Below are positions 39,758 to 53,700 of a DNA stretch of 64,000 nt, piece after piece (within the stretch, counting starts at the first letter, position 1; every line of letters starts with the position of its first letter). Source of the stretch: Cloeon dipterum (lineage: Eukaryota; Arthropoda; Insecta; Ephemeroptera; Baetidae). The stretch spans positions 34,307,681 to 34,371,680 of the forward strand of contig NC_088786.1 in assembly GCF_949628265.1 (NCBI RefSeq), written 5' to 3'. The notes under the pieces were generated by a model, which worked only from the letters and a program-made list of their open reading frames with translations, searched no databases and was not told the origin of the DNA. Both the position numbers and the translations under genes were made by a program.

Positions 39758-42415
39758 GATGCGTGATAGACAAAATGTGAATGGCAAAGGAGGACTTTCT
39801 TCTATTTTCCTCTTTATTTTTAGCAAAACACAGTTTGGCTTGACAAAGTACTACTTCTTTGTACGCCTTGAACCTAAAATCAATTAGTAAAATCGCAATT
39901 TCTCGTGCTCAACGGCAGCAATACACAATTAATAGCGTTCCTCGGAGGCTCGAGCAGTTGCGTGTGTGACTCTGGAGGAAAGCGCGCGATAAGAAGAGGA
40001 GCCAGTGGTGCAGTGCCCGAGCGATCCATTAAAAATTTATCGTGAGGCAGTACATATAGAGACCATATATATAGAGTTCCACCGCCGCGCGCGCTCCGTG
40101 TGTGTATTTCAGACGGAGCAACCGACTTTCTTCCCTCTTGTTTCGCTGCTTGTGTTTCTTGCGAACCACCGCCGGAATGTTTACTTATCCACAAGAAGAC
40201 GAATGACAGACAAATCCTACTCTTGAAATCAGAGATAAACGTCTCTCGCGTTGGAAACTTTTACCGTCTTGCCCTTTCTTGTGCGGCTCCGACACGACTT
40301 TAAGAAAGATAGTACTTTTCAATTTGCTGCCGCCAAAGTTTAGAGTGTCGAGAGACATTTTCTGTTTAAGATCGTATGGATGGGAGAAATAACGAAGTTT
40401 CGACTTAATAAAAGCCTAGCCATATTATTTACTAGAAGAAATACTGAGGAATAGACTGTAGAAAATGTTTAGTTTCATTTTTAAAATAGAGAAAAAATAC
40501 GAGATCCTATTTACGTCGATTAAAAAAATGCAGGAATTGAAAATTCCAAATGCTTTCTTTTATAATTATTATTTTAAAAATTTCTTGACATTATTAACCT
40601 CTAAATCTTCTATAAATTTATTTCCTGTAATCAAGTTTTAGATTTCTTGCATGATTAATCGCAAAGTAGCACACCTATCATCTATTCAAACATCTGTAAC
40701 GCTGTGTAGAAGCCTCAGCGGTGGCATCCATGTCGTATAATTTGCTCTCTTGTACTGTGAAATCACACTCACACGCAATGCACATATGCTATTCCTTCTC
40801 ATGAAAAGCATGTTTGAGAGCGAGCACAAACTACCGAGGGAGAGACGGAGATTGCACTTCTCTAATTTGCATACTCGCAAGGCTGCCGTGCGCTAATTCT
40901 ATTTCCAGGCATTTTACCCCGGCGAGTGCACTCACTCAGTGATCGACTGGTTGGCATCTCCCTCGAGATTTATCTCTTCGTCGCTATCGCAGCAGCCTAA
41001 TCCCGAAATGCGCAGGAGATCAAGAGTGCCTCCGTTTTCTCTCATCTTCCAACCAACCTCCGGAATTTAATTTTCCTTGCGGGTGCGGATGAGATTAAAT
41101 TTGCGGCTGAATCTTCTATGTACAATGGCTTTCATTGTAAAATAATTAATCAGATTAGCAGTGGTGCCTGCGCAAAAGTTTCACTCGCATAATTACTCAC
41201 GATACGTCATCATCAGAAACGACGGCTTAATAGCCATTTATTTGAAATGAAAATCGTTAACTTCGTAATACCATTCAAGAAAACGTTTTTTTTTCGGAAT
41301 CCGTGCAAAGAAGATCTGACAGTTTTTCCTGACTCTTGGTGTTCGCTAATTTATAAATCTATCCAGGTTTTAATTCGGGATCAAATGTAAATTTATAAGA
41401 ACTAAAGGAAAATATTTGCTATCGATGATTACATAAAATAATATTCGATACTTAGTCTAATATTTATTTAGTTTCAAACTGACTTTTTGATGAAATTGTT
41501 TAAAGAAGTATAACAAACTAATAATTATTACTGATATACTGTATATGAATCATGATGCCACTTATTTTCCCCTTGTTGATTTTCAATGTGATTGAAAATG
41601 TTTTATTTTTTGTCAATCATCGTTTTTCAGGAACAAGCTTTCATCATTGTTGATGCCCGCAAACAAAAAACAGTGGTTGCCTGAGTGTTATTCCAGCTTT
41701 ACGCGTGTTTTTTTTTATTAAAAATCTAACGAATGACTGGCAAACAATATGCTCGAGGGGAAAAGTTGTCCATACCTTTCAAAACTTTGCGAAAATATGA
41801 AAAAAAAAAATGAACAATGGGCCAGCATTAAATATTTGAGTCGTCCAGTCGGACGCCCACTCGTCGGCGAGATCGATAAATCGAGAGCGGCTCCTACCTT
41901 TTATATACATACACAGAAGCAGCTTTGCCCATTTCTTTGCCGCTATCTCTCGCTCGACTCTCGACGGCAGTTTTGTTGACCTTGTATCGCACGGGAGGTC
42001 TGGCAATAAGCAACAAAAGGGTCGCGGCGTGTTTGCGTTGCCGGCCGCATTAGGAGCTTTGACGGCTGCACCGAAGTTTGCTAAGTGGTCACTTAGTTTC
42101 AGCCCCGACAGCCCCTTTGTCTCCCCAGCCTCATCGCCGAGCGAGCGGCCGGCCGGCAGGCCGGCAGGCGGACGAGGCGCGTTTCGTTTGCGGTCGCCGC
42201 GCCGCATTTCATTACACCAGCGCCAAAAACTTGCTGACCCTGCGGCCGATCAAACGCTAATGAAGCCGGCGCTTTTTCCCTCTTCCCGGCAGATTTCGTG
42301 CTCCCGGAAACTTGCTTTTGAACGCTTTGTAATGAACACGCGCGCCGCTGCAGGGAATTCCTAAATTGGAAACAACCTTTGATGCACCACCAAAATAATT
42401 CAGTTGGATAAATAC
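39758..42415. other. Spacer between cathepsin genes, no supported gene
   Basis: No coding exon or repeat copy recognised. It is partly GC-rich (about 39940-40300, 41850-42350, the latter with GGCCGGC runs near 42147) and otherwise AT-rich. It is not part of the duplicated unit. Confidence 0.55.
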
Positions 42416-42468
42416 CAAAAGAGCTGATTGTATATGGGGATGTTTTTTTCTGGTTCAACAAATATTTC
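42416..42468 (+). other. Left remnant of the duplicated cathepsin upstream region
   Basis: Matches 37077-37130 upstream of copy 1, with one or two small gaps. The homology stops at about 42468, where the GC-rich array begins after a short AT stretch, and resumes at 45002. Confidence 0.75.
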
Positions 42469-42664
42469 CTACTATATATTAAAAAAACAATAAAAATCGA
42501 AAAATTCGAAATTTAGCTAGCGACGTAGGATTGCCGGGGAGGTCCCCGCGAGCGTTTTCGCGAATGGGGGCGCGGTCGTAACGCGCCCCGAAGGGGGTGA
42601 AAACCGCCCCCGAACGAACTTTCGTCTAACGATCCGGACGAAATTCGGCACGCGGGTCCGGGGC

Positions 42665-43480
42665 ACGCCCCGGAGGCCGCCGCGCTGGCGCGTTCGCCCC
42701 GCAAAAGTCCACGGGGCGCCCGGGAGCCCCGCGAAGGAGGCGGACGCGCGGGGCGGGTCGGCGGATCGGCGCGAGATTCGCGGGGGCGGGAGAGGCGGCC
42801 GACGCGAGCCGGACGAGCATAGGGACCCGGGGTCGCCGGGCGCGGGATGGGGGCGCGGCGGGGCCCCGAAGTCGCCGCACCTGGGGGTGGCCGCGGAACG
42901 GCCGCGCCGATCGGGCCGAAATTCGGTGGGTACGTTCGGCGGCCGCCCCGGAGGCCGCCGCGCGGGCGCGTTCGCCCCGCAACAGTCCGCGGGGCGCCCG
43001 GGAGCCCCGCGAACGAGGGGCGCCCGCGGGGAGGGTCGTCGGATCGGCGCGAAATTCGCGGTGGTGGAAGAGGCGGCCGAGGCGAGCAAGACGAGCACGG
43101 GGAACTAGGGTCAGTAATCGCGTGAAGGGGGCACGGCGGGGCCCCGAATTCGCCGCTCCCGGGGGTGGCCGCGGAACGGCCGCGCCGATCGGGCCGAATT
43201 TCGCGCGGGTCGTGGAGTCGGGCGCCGTCGTCGCGGGAGCCCGGTTTCGTCCGAGGGGCGCTCGGGAGCCCCGCGAACGAGGGGCACCCGCGGGGTTGGT
43301 CGTCGGATCGAAGTGAGATTCGCGAAGGTGGTGGAGGCAGCCGAGGCGAACCGGACGAGCACGGGGACCCGGGGTCGCCGAGCGCGGGAAGGGGGCGCGG
43401 CGGGGCCCCGAAGTTCGCACCCCCGGTGTCGGCTCGGGAACAGCGGCGCCGATCGGGCCGAAATCCGCGTGGGCATTAGC
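42665..43480. repeat. GC-rich tandem repeat, ~278/264-bp units x3
   Basis: The anchor CGGGAGCCCC recurs at 42721, 42999 and 43263, giving periods of 278 and 264 bp. Each unit carries further shared strings such as GGCGCGGCGGGGCCCCGAA and GCGCCGATCGGGCCGAA. The units differ by scattered substitutions and indels, so the array is not newly formed. The last unit is truncated. Confidence 0.85.
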
Positions 43481-43499
43481 GCGGGGTCGTAGAAAATGA

Positions 43500-43866
43500 C
43501 GCCGCAGGACGGCCGCATCCTTGTAGCTACCCCCAACTGGAGTCAGCTGCCCCCCTAGGGTTGCCATATCCCCAGAGTTCGCCAATAAGTTTTGTCAGGC
43601 GCCCGAGTAGGGCGGCCGATACTCGTAGCTACCCCCTACTGGAGTCAGCTGCCCCCCTAGGGTTGCCATATCCCCAGAGTTCGCCAATAAGTTTTGTCAG
43701 GCGCCCGAGTAGGGTGGCCGATACTCGTAGCTACCCCCTACTGGAGTCAGCTGCCCCCCTAGGGTTGCCATATCCCCAGAGTTCGCCAATAAGTTTTGTC
43801 AGGCGCCCGAGTAGGGCGGCCGATACTCGTAGCTACCCCCAACTGGAGTCAGCTGCCCCCCTAGGG
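43500..43866. repeat. 102-bp tandem repeat, ~3.5 units
   Basis: TTGCCATATCCCCAGAGTTC starts at 43561, 43663 and 43765, and the next TTGCC falls at 43867, so the period is exactly 102 bp. A partial unit precedes the first. Units are nearly identical, unlike those of the neighbouring arrays. Because 102 is a multiple of 3, one frame stays open (43561-43899), but it begins at TTG and is a by-product. Confidence 0.92.
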
Positions 43867-44925
43867 TTGCCACTCTCCCATCAGACGCCTAACACTTAAG
43901 TCTGCCACGCCTCCTAGGGTTGCCACATGTCATAGAGATTGCCAAAACTCAATGTGGCCTCCGACCCTAGGGTTGCCACACGCCGTAGAGACTGCCCGAA
44001 CTCAAGGCGGCCGCGCACTCAAGGGTTGCCAGACACCACACGACCGGACCCAACTTAAGTCGGCCGCGCTCCCAAAGGTTGCCGCACGCCACGGGGACGG
44101 CCCGAACTTGAGGCGCTCTCGCTCTCTAGGGTTGCCACACGCCGTAGAGACTGCCCGAACTCAAGGCGGCCGACCACTATAGGGTTGCCACACGCTGTAG
44201 GGACTCCCAAAAATCAAGGTGGCCGCCCACACTAGGGTTGCCACTTTCCCATCAGACGCCTAACACTTAAGTCTTCCACGCCTCTAAGGGTTGCCAGACA
44301 CCATCGGGACGGCCAAAACTAAAGGCGGTCGCGCACTCTAGCGTTGCCAGACACCACAGGACCGGCCACAACTTAAGTCGGCCGCGCTTCATAGGGTTGC
44401 CACACGCTATAGTGACGGCCAAACTCAATGCGGCAACGACTCCTAGGGTTGCCACACGCCATAGGGACGGCCCAAACTCCAAGAAGCCGTGAACCCTAGG
44501 GTTGCCACACGCCGTAGAGACTGCCTTAACTAAAAGCGGCCGCGCACTCTAGGGTTGCCAGACACCACACGACCGGCCCCAACTTTAGTCAGCCGCGCTT
44601 CCTAGGGATGCCGCACGCCGTAGTGACGGCAAAAACTCAAGGCGGCCGCGCACTCTGGGGTTGCCAGACACCACACGGCCGGACCCAACTTAAGTCGGCC
44701 GCGCCCCCAAAGGTTGCCGCACGCCACGGGGACGGCCCGAACTTATGGCGGTCTCGCTCCCTAGGGTTGCCACACGCAGTGGGGACCACTCGAAGTCGAG
44801 GCGGCCGCGCACCCTAGGGTTGTCACCTGTCACGGGGACGCCCCGAACTCGAGGTGGCCTCGCTCCCTAGGGTTGCCGCACGTCACGGGGACGCCCGCAA
44901 CTCGAGGCGGCCATGCACCCTGGTG
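43867..44925. repeat. 53-bp tandem repeat, 20 degenerate units
   Basis: The core CTAGGGTTGCC recurs with TTGCC (or a one-base variant) at 43867, 43920, 43973, 44026, 44079, 44132, 44185 and so on to 44926. Spacing is 52-54 bp, nearly always 53. Unit types recur: a CTCTCCCATCAGACGCC-like type at units 1 and 8, a CAGACACCACACGACCGG type at units 4, 14 and 16, and a CGCCACGGGGACGGCCCG type at units 5 and 17. This indicates past multi-unit duplications. The array starts on the last TTGCC of the 102-bp array. Confidence 0.93.
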
Positions 44926-45001
44926 TTGCCGGGGGGCGAATCCTCGGTCACGCGGAAAAAGTCGAGACGTATAGGGGGGGGGTGAAATTACCATATTCTA
45001 G

Positions 45002-45339
45002 TTGATTAAATATTGTAATAAGATGAATGGAGTTAGACAAACACATTTTTAATGCCAAGAGCGGCTAAAAGTGTGTTATACAAATCTTAATAAAAATAAT
45101 TTGTTTGTTTGTAATGACGCAACCAAAGGTTTGTAGCTAACTCAGATAGCAATCATTTGATGCTATTTCTTGCTGAAATTTTTGACTTTGAGGCCCTGCA
45201 GGAATTCAAAAATCGACTATAGCAATTAGAAAAAAAATAAACAGCTTTCTACTTCGTTGTTCAAACAAGGATAAGTCCGTTTTTCTAATAATGGAACTGT
45301 TTTTAACTTTAATAGGATTTGTGAAATAGCAATTTTAAG
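45002..45339 (+). other. Right part of the duplicated cathepsin upstream region
   Basis: Aligns with 37129-37479 upstream of the first cathepsin gene, with several short indels and substitutions. Shared strings include CACATTTTTAATGC/AACATTTTTAATGC, CCAAAGGTTTGTAGC and GCAATTTTAAGCC. Confidence 0.8.
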
Positions 45340-45448
45340 CCCATTACAGTGTTATGAATGCATGCCATCGGGCCCTCCTATTACCCCACGTTAGGTATAA
45401 ATAGTTCGAACATTTCTAGTTTTGTACAGTTTGTGTAACGAATCTTTC
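45340..45448 (+). promoter_or_regulatory. Promoter of second cathepsin L-like gene
   Basis: TATAAATA at 45396-45403 and an initiator-like TACAGTTT with its A at 45428, the same arrangement as copy 1. It has one mismatch in 109 bases against 37480-37588. The GC-rich array ends about 0.4 kb upstream. Confidence 0.75.
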
Positions 45449-45538
45449 CTAGATTTTAGATACACCTCCGCCAAAGCTTCTCTACTGTCTTATATTTTAT
45501 ACATATGATTTGATAAAATTTAATTACAGGAGATCAAA

Positions 45539-47326
<1,788 letters not shown>

Positions 47327-47405
47327 AAATTATCCCTTGCTTCATTAATAATCCATTAAATTAATTGAAACCGAATTTTAGTGTATTTTTTAGTCATTTT
47401 GACAA

Positions 47406-47411
47406 AATAAA
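47406..47411 (+). terminator. AATAAA poly(A) signal, cathepsin copy 2
   Basis: Canonical hexamer 80 nt after the stop codon. Homology to the 3' flank of copy 1 ends just past it, which marks the right edge of the duplicated unit. Confidence 0.75.
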
Positions 47412-48403
47412 GGTGCAGGCCACATACTTGTTGTGTACATATTGATGATTTGTGATATTCAGGTCAATTAAAAGTAATGCTCAAAGCAGTTTCCCAGCAA
47501 GCACTGTTCGTGTCTCAACGCGTTGGGCTCTTCAATTAATTCTTGGACCCTTTGCGGCACGTGCCGCGGAAAAGAGCGTTTCAATTATATCAAGTGTTTG
47601 AATCAGTTGCTGATCTTATGAATAAACATCCTCATTCGCCGCTCGCTCTTCAAGCAGCTTTTTCACTCCTTTTTTTATACATTCAAGGCTCGCCTTTGCG
47701 CGCTGCTGGGCGCCCTCGTTAATTCTTCCCTGCTAAAGAGTAATTGGCGCAAATAAATTAAAAAAGAAAAATGCCGTGTGCACGGAGAAGAGCGCGGGAT
47801 TAAACCGTGTACAGAGAGTTATTATTAGTGCGCTCAGCTTGGCTGGAATAATAGGGTGCACAAGGCGAGGCAAAGCGCCGAGAACACATATATTTCGCGA
47901 CCTGCGCTCATCCGCCGGCAGCGAAACTTTTGATCGCGTTTCATGTGAAACACATCGCCAGCTGAAAACGAACAGACAAGAAAATGTGGCAAAAGTTGAA
48001 AGAGCCTAGCTCGCCGCTTATCCTATTATATCTTTGAGCTTGCCCTCGTGCAGAAGTTGTTAGTTTGCCTGAGATGGCTTTATAAGTAGTATATAGCAGC
48101 CAGTTGCAGCGGAGGAAGGCACTGCGCATGAGGCAAAAGCAGCACAAACTATGTTATTTGTGTTTTGCAAACAGAGAAGCATGCTTCCTTACTCATGCGT
48201 GTATGGGCGTGTCTTTATCTAATCTCCAAAATGTACACTAATTAATTTCAAATGGGAATGTCTAATGCGGTTTATGACGATTGTCAAGGAAACCCTGCGA
48301 TCTGACAGCCCCAAACATGTATTTTTTACATAAATTGTTTACACTTTTGTGATGTAAAACTTATACCACCATATCGATTAAAAAATTCAATTTTTTGTTA
48401 AAT
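47412..48403. other. Non-coding stretch, no supported gene
   Basis: Mixed-composition sequence between the second cathepsin gene and a MITE copy. Nothing recognised. Confidence 0.55.
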
Positions 48404-48669
48404 CAGCGGGGGCCAGATGTGCGATAAAATTGGTTCGCACTGCGCAGATCCAAGATGGCGTCTGAATGTGGGAAACAAAAAGCTCTCTTTGGATTACAGT
48501 ATGAGTGTCAAGAGTTTGTTTTTACGATCCAAAAGACTCAATTAGTAACAAGTAATGCAGATATATGTCACAATATTGACCAAAACTTGGCTCTTTTCAC
48601 GGACCGTTTTTTCGCGCCATAACCCACTGGACGCCATATCTGCGTGTTGCACGAATCTGGACCCCGCTG
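48404..48669 (+). mobile_element. hAT-like MITE, copy 4
   Basis: A 266-bp copy starting CAGCGGGGGCCAGATG and ending CTGGACCCCGCTG. Unlike the other four copies, its flanking 8-mers (TGTTAAAT and GATAATAT) do not match well, suggesting an old or rearranged insertion. It has also lost the internal ATGCAAAT string kept in the other copies. Confidence 0.8.
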
Positions 48670-49584
48670 GATAATATCTGGTTCTTGACGAAAAAATTGA
48701 TTGGTGGGTCAAAAAATTGATATACAAGTAATTTTTTTCACTAGAAACAATAACATAATCTGAAAGATGATAAATTTTATACAATTGAAAAGTTTACGAA
48801 ATGACTCAGCTCTGAGGTCTGCGGGGCTGAAAAAGCCGCTAAACTGTACGAGAACGTGGTATTTAATTTTCCTCTCATTTTCTCTAAAAGCTATTCGCCC
48901 TGAGTAAATCCACGCATACTTTTTAATTATATATTAAATCGCTTAAATTACTAGTTTTGAAAATTAATCGCATTTTGCCTCACTGCGTTGCTTTTATCAT
49001 TCTCCATATATTAATTTGCAGGCTGTCATGTACCGAGAGTTTTTTTTACCGACAATCGACTAATTAAACTTGAGGAGAGACGGTGTTAAGTGCAAATTTA
49101 GGAGTGCATCAAAATGCGCATAAATTTGCAACTGAAAACGGAGCGCAATAAGAAAGTTATTTGTTGCGCAAGAAGACATAAATTCGCAACTTTCCCGTGG
49201 CATGCCATCCGGGTATTAAAAATATGCAAAACGGTGGAAAATGCAGCGCGCGGATCTTTCCTGCACCGCGCTGCAGTGCGTATACGGCGGCAATTTGCAA
49301 GGCAAAATGCGCACGTAATCCGCCGCAAGCAAGAGTGAGTCGTCGGCCGGCTGAGTAATTGCAGCAATAAACCGCACAAACGCTGAAGACTTTTAGTGCC
49401 GTAAAAGAGAGGAGTGCCGATTCCGAAATACGCTCACTGCGGTCCCCGAAGCAGCAGTAAAAACGATTGCACACGCTCGCTAATTTGAATTAGGACGCGC
49501 GAAGCGTAATGTTCGCGTGGCACGAGGCTCGCGGCCACACACACGCTCGCTCGCTGCCGTAATTCATTGTGGCGCGCGCTGTCT

Positions 49585-49608
49585 GAGAGAGAGAGAGAGA
49601 GAGAGAGA
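49585..49608. repeat. (GA)12 microsatellite
   Basis: Uninterrupted GA dinucleotides read directly. Confidence 0.95.
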
Positions 49609-50725
49609 CACGGCTCTATTAAGCTATTTTTCAGCTCTCTTTGTCAGCAGTCACGTGTCAGATGCATTTTTCATGTAACACATCCAAGCAAACGTGCAGC
49701 TGCACGATGGAATTGCACCCAGCTGCTGCGAAATTATGAGGAAACGCCTCTGCGGAACGTGCATTCAGCCGTCTACTTGGATTATAAATAAACAGAGCAC
49801 AAGGTAAATTGAAATAGACACAACACACAACTGTTGTCAGCACAAATGCAACGCTGGTTAAATTTTAATTAAACTCGGAGGGAATTCAAGATTGGGATGC
49901 CTGCTCCCGCGTTAACTTTCCGGCAACAAGTGCTGAGCACGAGTCACTCTTTCAGACTCTCAAAACCACACTAGATGTCTTTAATTAATTATGTCAACAA
50001 ACAACAACACTTGAAAACTGGTAAATATTATTTCCAAATCCTTAGGAAGCTTTTCAATAAAGGTCTGATCTTCCTAATCACTGGTGTCTAAATTTCTCTT
50101 TATTTATAGGCTATTAATTTAGCAAAACAGATTAAAAAAACGTTTCTTCAAATCTAGAATTCAAACCATTCTTTCATTCCACCCAAAATTTGCATTTTTA
50201 TTAATTTTCCGTTGTTCGTGGCGTAATGAAAATCACAAAAAGAGGGATGTACACATGTTGCAACGAGAGAAATTGCCGTAAATTGCCTCTATTTTGAATA
50301 GGATAAAGTTCAGCCATGTTTTTATTGTTACACCGTTTGCAGCAGAGAGATTTGTATGAGTCGGCAGGCTGATAGCAGAAATAATTACAAATTCGCGTGG
50401 CCAAGCGGAAAAAAGGTTTCGAGTCGGTGGCGCTTGGCGCGGCGTGCTGGATTAAATTTAAGCCGGCGCGCGCGTTTTGATGGCGTCCTTCATCCCGTGG
50501 CGGCGGGTGCATGAAAAACGGGGCGCTGCGAGAAATTTAAAAAGTGCGATGCGTGTGTGTGTGCGGTGCGGTGCGGCGATGTACGTGCGGGGCCGAATAA
50601 AAGCAATTTGGGGGGACGGAATGATGCATCGGTCGAGCTGGCACGTCCCGCGAAAGCCTAATAACTCCTCCGTCTTCATTTCTGCGCCGGCAATCGCGCC
50701 TAATTGTTGTTTTCCGACGCTCTTT

Positions 50726-50745
50726 GGCTGGCTGGCTGGCTGGCT
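50726..50745. repeat. (GGCT)5 microsatellite
   Basis: Five GGCT units in tandem read directly. Confidence 0.93.
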
Positions 50746-53700
50746 GCACGGCGAGCGTCTTTTCTCTTTTTCCGCGCGCCGCCTTTTGCGCCTCGATCGA
50801 GCATTTATCATTTTGATGGCTGCCGCGCGGCAGGTGTGATTTATGGAGCTGCTTCTCGATGCATTGCCTTTTGACTGGAAATTGCGCCCTGTCTGACGAA
50901 CAAACTGCTGCTCGCCAAACGTGCCACTATAAATTCTCCCTTCTGCTCATTTGGATTGAATTTTTCACGCTCGTACGCTGCTATTTTTGAAAAGAATGAG
51001 CTCTTTGCGGAGAGAGTAGAGCTGCAAAATATAGGGGAGAGAATTTACCGCATTTTCCATCAGCCGGAAAAATACTGCATTTTTTCCACAGTGGAGAAAT
51101 TGTTATATTTCCTCTTTCCCATTTGAAAATAATATTACTGAAGCTTTAATTTTGACAAATTTTCCATTTTTTTTCAAAATTTTATGTGTTTTCCCATTTT
51201 TCTGGTCAGTTCTATCTTTTTTTTAATTTTCAAAAGGTTTTCGTCAAGTACTACGCCCCTCTTTTGAAAATTTCCAAAACCAAGCCATCTCCAAGAGCTC
51301 AATTTTTAAAAATAAAAATCCAGCGTGTTTCACCCTCATCAAGTGGTTGTTCTCTATAGAACGAGTTTGGTGGACTTGCTTTTTGAAAGCCACTGCGACA
51401 CGGCAAAAATTGCATGACATGCCCAATGTGTTTCATAGAAATAACTAACAGAAAGCGACTGTGTATTATTATCAGTAAAGGAAAACAAAAATTCACTGGA
51501 ATTTGACCAACTAGGAAAGTAGATAGAATTTAAGAAATTGAAACTGCTTGTAAAATGTTCTTGTTGTTTTTGCGCATATCCTTAGAAAATGTTGAAGGAT
51601 TTTAATGTCCTTTTATACAATAATTTGGCATAGTTCCCACCATGCCAATTTTATTTTAAAATTGGCATGGTTTTTTGGTTGAAATTAAATTAAACTTGGG
51701 TTGTGCATCGAGCTGTTTATTTCACCGTAATTCAACAGCAATGTCATTTTGTAGAAATGCGGAAAAATAATCAGCTTGACGTCCTCAGAGGAGGCTGCAT
51801 TTAAAATTATGGTAACCTCGTGTGCTTCTCCCTAACAATATTCAAATAATGAAGAGTAAATGTTTCTCTTTCAATAAATCAGAATAATTCAGTAGTTCAT
51901 CCATGCCACACACTTAGTATTAAATATTAAATTCCTTGCCTTTCAATCAGTCAAGAAATCTGAAGCCTCTGAATCTGTATTGATTGACTTTCTAAGAATT
52001 AATCTAAACTGACGCAAGTAGGGTTTCAGTTGAATTTTCTCGTATTCGCGCATTCATGTGAAACCTTCTGGAAGAGCAAACGACGAGCTGCTGTCGCTGT
52101 CAACCACTGAAAGTTTGGCGCAGCCTCAAGCAGACGCCTCCAAATGCCGCGATAAATAACCCGTTTTCCCTTGCACGCGCCTTTTCAAGGTGTGGCGGTG
52201 ATTTTCCAATAGACCACACCTGTTACAGCCGCACCGCCTTTCCAACTTCGAGAGCTTCAAGTTGCTGTTAATGACTGCTTATCAGACGCAGAGGCAAGTT
52301 TATGATGGCGGCCGCGCGGCAACACGGGCGCTATTTTTGCACCCTCTCGTAATTTCCGTTTCGTCACCTTCGCTCAGGGAGTAGCCGCCCTGCTTTTATC
52401 GCGTTTTCCGCACGCCAGCAGCGAGCGTTTGCTCAATCGCCCTGAAACGCAATCGTGACGTGGAAAAGCGGGTTTCCGATTTACTTATTTTCCTTCGCCG
52501 ACAACTGCTTGCGTGTTTTTCTTTGCGGCTAATACTTTCGGGGAAATTTTCACAATCTGGGGAAAACACATACGTATTTTTTCCTTTCAAGAATAATTTG
52601 TTTTGGCATAATGATTGCACGCTATACCATGCATGGCAGCTTCAGTGTGACAGCTTGGAAATGGGGTTTTAAAAAAGAGTTATTCATTTCAAGGCAGATA
52701 ATTGGAGGTTTAAAATAGCACAACAACTAGAATTACATGGCTGCTAGCGGGAAATTTTTGTATGCATTTCTCGATTGCAATGTACTTTATTTTTAAATTT
52801 AATAATAACAAATTAATATTAATTAGACCCTATAAACGACTTAAATGGGATTTTAGACCTTTTAAGATCATGCTGATTTTTATACCAAGAGACTTCCAAG
52901 AAGATTCATGTTGAAAATACGAGAGTTGCACATTTTAGATTATAGATTTTTTCTTTCAACTCAAAAGCACTGACATTCAGTTTATTTTCAAAATAAAATT
53001 TACGTCAATCATCTTAATAAATGGTCTTGAAATGGTTGCAAAGGATCTGGCATGATAGCCATTATTTGCATTTAAATTTTTCTTCAGCTTTTTTCTGTAC
53101 GTACTATTTTAAAAAGTGACTCTTTTGCGACAGTGTTTGATTTGCAGTGATTTGGCGGACGACAGCAAGAAGTTTTTGCCTTCATCAACAGGCACTGGAA
53201 CTCTGCGTCACATTATTTGGCACTTCAAAGCAGCGCAAAGAGTGTGTTGCTCGAGAAAACATTCGTCGGAAAGTGCGAATGCTCATAAATCGCGGCCGAA
53301 CTGACATCTCAATGCGGCCGAGCAGAATCGCACACATCTCTGGCGCAAAGAAAGCTTTTCCGGGGCGAATTCTCGCTTTAAGCCCGAATTTCCCCCTTTG
53401 TGCCGGCAAGTTCTGACCGAAAAGTTGGTGGCAAGAGGTGGTATTTTGCATCCGTAACGACGGATTAAAAAGTTGGCCGCCAAGGAGTGAAAAGTTGGAG
53501 CGAAGTCTCTCGCTCGGCAGTCTTTTCCTCCGTTTATATTCTCTTGATTTAATTAAAATCTTGTGAAGCGCGCACGGCTTTGAGTCTCAAACGCAGGGGG
53601 TTGAGTTACAAGAACGGGCCGCTTTGTCCTGATGAGCAGCCGAAATGAAAAACACAATTTATTCTGCCGCGCGCGCACTCCCCCGAATTTGCATGCAATC

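Larger units (their letters stand above)
42469..45001. repeat. Composite GC-rich satellite insertion
   Basis: A block of about 2.5 kb, of which 42516-44988 is strikingly GC- and CpG-rich in an otherwise AT-leaning window. It consists of three consecutive tandem-repeat families plus short edges. GATTGCCGGGGAG near the left edge resembles GTTGCCGGGGGG at the right end of the last array. The block splits sequence that is contiguous upstream of the first cathepsin gene. Long open frames across it (up to 319 codons on the minus strand) begin at non-ATG codons, are Arg/Pro/Ala-rich and change frame between repeat units, so they are not called as genes. Its flanks are true paralogous sequence, which argues against simple contamination or misjoining. 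Confidence 0.85.

Noticed and set aside
42626..43585. 319-codon minus-strand open frame in the GC-rich block
   Set aside because: It starts at a TTG codon and is Arg/Pro/Ala-rich. It spans repeat units whose 278-bp period shifts the frame, so the openness reflects GC-rich composition lacking stop codons.
43561..43899. 112-codon repetitive open frame in the 102-bp array
   Set aside because: It is open only because the unit length is a multiple of three. It has no ATG start, no promoter and no splice context.
42469..45001. Assembly chimera or bacterial contamination as the source of the GC-rich block
   Set aside because: Both flanks are homologous to contiguous sequence upstream of the first cathepsin gene, and the block is tandem repeats rather than bacterial genes. 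Collapse or miscounting of repeat units cannot be excluded.
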